Shown one piece after another: positions 59,745 through 64,000 of a stretch of 64,000 nucleotides of DNA. Numbering within the stretch: the stretch's first letter is position 1; each line of letters starts with the position of its first letter. The translations under genes were made by a program, and so were the position numbers. The notes under the pieces were generated by a model. The model was not told the origin of the DNA and searched no databases. It saw only the letters and a list, made by a program, of their open reading frames with translations. This stretch comes from Bacillota bacterium (lineage in GTDB: Bacteria; Bacillota; Clostridia; Acetivibrionales; DTU013). The stretch spans positions 1 to 64,000 of the forward strand of contig JAEYOP010000008.1 of assembly GCA_023411575.1 (NCBI GenBank). Direction: 5' to 3'.

Positions 59745-60806
59745 ATGGAAGATTCATTTCAGAGAAAAAAGACCCGGAAAATCCGTGTCGGTTCTCTTTC
59801 AATCGGCGGCGACGCGCCGATCACCGTACAGTCGATGACCAACACGGACACCAGAAACACAGCCGCGACGATCGAACAGATCAAGCGGCTGGAGGAAGCG
59901 GGCTGCGATATTGTCCGGATTGCGGTGCCGGACAGCGAAGCGGCGGAAGCCGTCAAAAGCATCCGGAAGGCAATCGGCATTCCGCTGGTTGCCGATATCC
60001 ACTTTGATTACCGCCTTGCGCTGGCCTGCATTGAAAACGGCGCGGACAAGATCCGCCTGAATCCCGGCAACATCGGGGACAGCAGCCGGGTCAAAAAGGT
60101 GGTGGACCTGGCGAAGGCCAGGGGGATTCCGATCCGAATCGGGGTGAATTCCGGTTCGCTGGAGAAACCCATCCTTGAAAAATACGGGGGAGTGACAGCC
60201 GAGGGAATGGTGGAAAGCGCCCTTGGCCATGCGCGGCTCCTGGAAGAGCTGGGATATGAGGAAATTGCATTTTCCCTGAAGGCGTCCAGTGTGCCGATGA
60301 CCATAGAGGCCTATCGTTTGATGTCCCGGAAGACCGATTATCCGCTGCACATAGGGGTGACGGAAGCCGGGACGCTGTTCGCGGGCACGGTGAAGTCCGC
60401 CGCGGGGCTGGGATGCCTTCTGGCGGAGGGCATCGGGGATACGCTCCGGGTTTCGCTGACAGGCGACCCGGTAGAAGAGATCAAAGTCGGAATCGAATTG
60501 CTGAAAGCGCTCGGTATCCGCAAGGACGGCGTGGAGTTCGTTTCCTGTCCCACCTGCGGCCGCTGCAGGATCGACCTGATCCAGGTCGCCAATGAAGTGG
60601 AGCAAAGGCTGGCGGGAAGCAAGAAAAATATCCGGGTCGCCGTGATGGGCTGCGCCGTCAACGGTCCCGGCGAAGCGCGGGAAGCGGATATCGGCATTGC
60701 CGGCGGCGACGGCGAAGCGCTTCTGTTCAAAAAGGGCAAAATCATCCGTAAAATTCCGCAGGACCGAATTGCGGACGAACTGATTGCAGAGATAGAGAAG
60801 CTGTGA
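59745..60806 (+). CDS. ispG: 4-hydroxy-3-methylbut-2-enyl diphosphate synthase
   Basis: This [4Fe-4S] enzyme of the MEP pathway reduces MEcPP to HMBPP. The protein is 353 residues. Motifs: KIRVGSLSIGGDAPITVQSM at the N-terminus, LVADIHFDYRLALACIENGA, KIRLNPGNIG, and the cluster ligands CPTCGRC and MGCAVNGPGEAREADIGIAG (Cys). The start at 59745 is chosen by the typical length; a GGGGGG site lies about 9 bases upstream. polC follows after 25 bases. Confidence 0.97.
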   Translation: MEDSFQRKKTRKIRVGSLSIGGDAPITVQSMTNTDTRNTAATIEQIKRLEEAGCDIVRIAVPDSEAAEAVKSIRKAIGIPLVADIHFDYRLALACIENGADKIRLNPGNIGDSSRVKKVVDLAKARGIPIRIGVNSGSLEKPILEKYGGVTAEGMVESALGHARLLEELGYEEIAFSLKASSVPMTIEAYRLMSRKTDYPLHIGVTEAGTLFAGTVKSAAGLGCLLAEGIGDTLRVSLTGDPVEEIKVGIELLKALGIRKDGVEFVSCPTCGRCRIDLIQVANEVEQRLAGSKKNIRVAVMGCAVNGPGEAREADIGIAGGDGEALLFKKGKIIRKIPQDRIADELIAEIEKL

Positions 60807-60831
60807 CAATTTTTCAAAGGGGAAGTTACAA

Positions 60832-63800
60832 ATGTTGGATCCGGCAATAAACAAAAGCTTTGTGGAACTGTTTCCCGACCTGAGTCTTGGCGGGGAAGTA
60901 CTGGATTTTTTCAAAGAGGTCCGAATCAACAGTCTCGGGATGTTCAAAAAAACGGGCAAGCTTGTGGCAAAAGCCACCGCCTCCCGCCTTATTCCGGCCG
61001 CTCTTGCCGCCCAGGTCGAGCAGGCTCTCACGGCGGCTTTCTCCATGACGGTGGAGATCAAATTGAAATTTGAACTCGATACGCCTTTTGAGGAGCTTCT
61101 GGCAGCGTATTGGGACAGCGTCGTCTATACGGTCAATTCCAACGTGGCGTTGAGCCGGGGGATGCTGGTCGGCTGCGAATGGGAGCTGGACAAGGACAAG
61201 CTGGAGGTGAGGCTTGCCACCGGCGGGAGCAGAATCCTTCAGACCCAGGGCGTCGACCGGCTCATCGAGGATTTGATTTTCGATGCGTTCGGCCGGAAAA
61301 TGGCGGTCCGGTTCTCGGACCGTGAGCTGGACCAGGATTTCCGGGAAAAATACCTGGAATTCAAGGAAGGCGAGGAGGCCAGAGCCCACAGCATGGCCCT
61401 GGCGGAAGAAAAGGCGTCGGCTTCCGGGCCGAAGAAGCAGCGGCGAAAGGAAACCGACTCCAATGATTCGCAGGTGCTGGAGGTCATTCTCGGCAAGAAT
61501 TTCAACGACAGCCTGATGAAAATGAACGAGGTTACCCAGGATTCGGGAAAAGTAGCGTTCTGCGGGGATATCGCCAACGTGGAGTTCCGGGAAATAAGAG
61601 GGAACCGGTATCTTTGCTCTTTTGACATAACGGATTACACAAGCTCCCTTACGGTTAAATTCTTTTTGCAGAAGGACGATTACGACCTTCGCGTGGAACA
61701 GATCCGCAACGGGCTGTACTTCAAGGTGCGGGGGGAAGCCCAGTTCGACAAGTTTTCCAAGGAGCTGGCCGTGATGGCCACCGATATCCTGCAGCTTGAA
61801 AAGAAGTGCAAGATGGACAACGCAGAGGTAAAAAGGGTCGAACTGCACCTGCACACCCAGATGAGCTCGATGGACGCTGTCACTACGGCGGAGAAACTGG
61901 TCGAGCGCGCTGCAAAATGGGGCCACAGGGCGGTCGCCATAACGGACCACGGAGTGGTGCAGGCCTATCCGGAAGCCTGCAGCGCGGGGAAAAAGCATAA
62001 GATCAAGGTGATCTACGGCATCGAATGCTATCTTCTGGACAACGAACCGCCCATCGTCTATACGGGGGCGAGAAGCGGCGCAGGCCAGGCGGCGGCCGCC
62101 TCCGGCCATTCCATAGACGGCGGCTTCGTCGTATTCGACATCGAGACAACGGGCCTGTATGCGGAAAAGGACAAGATTACGGAGATCGGGGCGGTCAAGC
62201 TGCTGAACGGAAAGGTGACCGACACCTTCAGCACCTTTATCAACCCGGGGATCGCGATTCCCGAGTTTATTACCAAGCTCACGGGCATCAACGACGCCAT
62301 GGTGGCGGATGCGCCGGGAATAGAAGAGGTTCTGGACCGTTTTCTTGCCTTTGTGGGCGACCTGCCGGTGGTGGCGCACAACGCCTCCTTTGACACCGGG
62401 TTTATCAAATACCAGGCCAGGGCGGCAGGACGGAAGTTCGACAATGCGATCATCGATACCCTTCAGATGAGCAGGAACCTTTTCCCCAAGCTCAGCCGGC
62501 ACAAGCTGGATGTGGTGGCAAAGCACCTGGGCATCAAGCTGGAGAACCACCACAGGGCGGTGGATGATTCGATGGCGACGGCCGAGATCTTCCTGAAATG
62601 CCTTGAACTGTTGCGGGAAAAAGGCGTTGAGACCATTGCGGATATCGATAAGGCGTTTACCGGTCATTTCGACTACACGAAGGCCGACTCTTACCATGCG
62701 ATCATCCTGGTGAAGAACAATACAGGGTTGAAAAACCTTTACAAAATCATATCCGAGTCCCACCTGAGCTTTTTTTACAAAAAGCCCCGGGTTCCCAAGA
62801 GCCTCCTGCTGAAGTACCGCGAAGGCCTTATCCTGGGGAGCGCCTGCGAAGCCGGCGAGCTGTACAGGGCCATTCTCAACGGCAAAAGCGACAGCGAAAT
62901 CGAAAAGATTGCAAAGTTCTATGATTACCTGGAAATACAGCCCCTGGGCAACAATGAATTCCTCGTATTGTCCGGGAAGGTTTCCGGGGAGGAAGAACTG
63001 AAGGAGATCAACCGGCGGATCGTCGGGCTGGGCGACAAGCTGGACAAGCCGGTGGTTGCCACCTGCGACGTCCATTTTATGGACCCGGGGGACGAGGTGT
63101 TCCGCAGGATCCTCATGGCCGGACAGGGCTATACGGACGCCGACAGGCAGGCGCCCCTGTACCTGAGAACGACGGAAGAAATGCTGGCGGAGTTTGCCTA
63201 CCTGGGCGCGGAAACTGCCTACAAGGTGGTCGTTGAAAACACGAACCTGATTGCCGACATGACGGAATCGATCGTACCGATCCCGGCAGGCACCTATCCT
63301 CCGAAAATAGAAGGCTCGGAGGAAGAAATCGAGAAACTCGCCTATCAAAGGGCGCGGGAAATATACGGCGATCCGCTGCCGGAAATTGTTGAAAAAAGAC
63401 TGGAGAGGGAATTGACCTCCATCATCAAGAACGGGTTCTCGATCATGTATCTTGTTGCGCAAAAGCTGGTTAAAAAATCCAACGACGACGGATACATCGT
63501 CGGGTCCAGGGGTTCCGTCGGGTCCTCCTTCGCGGCGACGATGACCGGTATCACCGAGGTGAATCCCCTTGCGCCCCATTATATCTGCAAGCAGTGCAAA
63601 TATTCCGAGTTTATTACGGACGGTTCCGTCGGCTCCGGTTTCGATCTCCCGAAAAAGGACTGTCCGGTATGCGGAGCCCCGTTGAAGGGAGACGGCCACG
63701 ACATCCCCTTCGAGACCTTCCTGGGTTTTGACGGGGACAAGGCGCCTGATATCGACCTGAATTTCTCCGGCGAGTACCAGGCTCAGGCCCACAAATACAC

Positions 63801-64000
63801 GGAGGTGCTTTTCGGCAAGGGCAAGGTGTTCAAAGCGGGGACCATTGCTTCCGTTGCGGAAAAAACGGCCTACGGCTTTGTGAAAAAATACATGGAGGCC
63901 AAGGGGATCACGGTGACCAACGCGGAGATCAACCGGCTGGTGGCCGGCTGTACGGGCATCAAGCGCACCACCGGCCAGCACCCCGGCGGCATCATCGTCA
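60832..64000 (+). CDS. polC: DNA polymerase III PolC-type alpha subunit, 5' part
   Basis: This is the replicative polymerase of low-GC Gram-positives. 1056 residues are visible before the right edge; the full protein is normally about 1400-1450. AAAGGGGAAG precedes ATG 60832. It has an N-terminal region, an OB fold (VAFCGDIANVEFREIRGNRY), and a PHP domain (VELHLHTQMSSMDAVT near 337, AITDHGVVQAYPEA). The PHP domain is split by a DEDDh proofreading exonuclease (FVVFDIETTGLY near 434, VVAHNASFDTGFI, HHRAVDDSMATAE). The polymerase core starts with GSRGSVGSSFAATM and a zinc site (CKQC, CPVCG), then APDIDLNFSGEYQ with catalytic Asp residues. Confidence 0.97.
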   Translation, partial: MLDPAINKSFVELFPDLSLGGEVLDFFKEVRINSLGMFKKTGKLVAKATASRLIPAALAAQVEQALTAAFSMTVEIKLKFELDTPFEELLAAYWDSVVYTVNSNVALSRGMLVGCEWELDKDKLEVRLATGGSRILQTQGVDRLIEDLIFDAFGRKMAVRFSDRELDQDFREKYLEFKEGEEARAHSMALAEEKASASGPKKQRRKETDSNDSQVLEVILGKNFNDSLMKMNEVTQDSGKVAFCGDIANVEFREIRGNRYLCSFDITDYTSSLTVKFFLQKDDYDLRVEQIRNGLYFKVRGEAQFDKFSKELAVMATDILQLEKKCKMDNAEVKRVELHLHTQMSSMDAVTTAEKLVERAAKWGHRAVAITDHGVVQAYPEACSAGKKHKIKVIYGIECYLLDNEPPIVYTGARSGAGQAAAASGHSIDGGFVVFDIETTGLYAEKDKITEIGAVKLLNGKVTDTFSTFINPGIAIPEFITKLTGINDAMVADAPGIEEVLDRFLAFVGDLPVVAHNASFDTGFIKYQARAAGRKFDNAIIDTLQMSRNLFPKLSRHKLDVVAKHLGIKLENHHRAVDDSMATAEIFLKCLELLREKGVETIADIDKAFTGHFDYTKADSYHAIILVKNNTGLKNLYKIISESHLSFFYKKPRVPKSLLLKYREGLILGSACEAGELYRAILNGKSDSEIEKIAKFYDYLEIQPLGNNEFLVLSGKVSGEEELKEINRRIVGLGDKLDKPVVATCDVHFMDPGDEVFRRILMAGQGYTDADRQAPLYLRTTEEMLAEFAYLGAETAYKVVVENTNLIADMTESIVPIPAGTYPPKIEGSEEEIEKLAYQRAREIYGDPLPEIVEKRLERELTSIIKNGFSIMYLVAQKLVKKSNDDGYIVGSRGSVGSSFAATMTGITEVNPLAPHYICKQCKYSEFITDGSVGSGFDLPKKDCPVCGAPLKGDGHDIPFETFLGFDGDKAPDIDLNFSGEYQAQAHKYTEVLFGKGKVFKAGTIASVAEKTAYGFVKKYMEAKGITVTNAEINRLVAGCTGIKRTTGQHPGGIIV

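Noticed and set aside
60826..63981. A 1051-codon open frame on the minus strand opposite polC
   Set aside because: It is the complement of a clear polC with intact motifs. The antisense translation has biased composition and no recognisable domain. High-GC codon use explains the long antisense frame.
1..64000. tRNA or rRNA genes
   Set aside because: No cloverleaf with CCA-proximal and T-loop consensus and no rRNA signature was recognised while reading both strands. A covariance-model scan was not possible.

Overview
The window reads as chromosomal DNA of an anaerobic, endospore-forming member of the Clostridia. The evidence is spoIVA, sigK, a PolC-type replicase next to DnaE, MutS2, the order rpsB-tsf-pyrH-frr-(PASTA)-uppS-cdsA-dxr-rseP-ispG-polC, and frequent TTG/GTG starts behind strong Shine-Dalgarno sequences. 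Most genes are fairly G+C-rich for this class. Two segments, about 31.7-37.4 kb and 48.9-51.25 kb, are clearly A+T-rich and look acquired. Genus cannot be fixed by reading.

Region by region: 0-6.3 kb holds a zinc-ribbon fragment, cobT overlapped with an iron-sulfur corrinoid-protein reactivase, small membrane proteins, 5-formyl-THF cyclo-ligase and a CPBP protease. 6.4-10.9 kb holds an rpoN that stops before its RpoN box inside 30-bp repeats, a lone large serine recombinase and a lipid kinase. 11-16.7 kb has spoIVA, a phosphohexomutase, a Cys-rich unknown protein and an HD-GYP protein. 16.8-23.7 kb has dnaE, mtrB (TRAP), a thioesterase, pgsA and a DUF815 ATPase. 24-26.8 kb is a uxuB-uxuA hexuronate operon behind a perfect cre site. 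27-31.5 kb has a DUF5685/J-protein pair and mutS2.

31.8-39.7 kb is the most distinctive locus. A one-module NRPS (condensation, adenylation, carrier, terminal reductase) overlaps a polytopic sensor histidine kinase, which overlaps a REC-DUF3369-HD-GYP response regulator. The A-domain pocket read by hand resembles glycine-type codes, so the product may be an N-acyl-glycinal or N-acylethanolamine (inference). The composition change lies inside the kinase gene, as if a foreign NRPS-sensor segment had been joined to a resident kinase core.

40-48.7 kb has typA, mltG, the tRNA wobble-uridine pair trmR/trhP, a class B PBP whose ribosome binding site lies in a strong hairpin, a GGDEF protein and a permuted NlpC/P60-like protein. 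48.7-52 kb holds intact sigK and, 2.6 kb away, a decayed copy of its 3' half. Between them lies a low-GC gene for a secreted double Kelch propeller. 52-64 kb is the conserved translation, envelope and isoprenoid block ending in a truncated polC. No rRNA, tRNA or CRISPR array was recognised.
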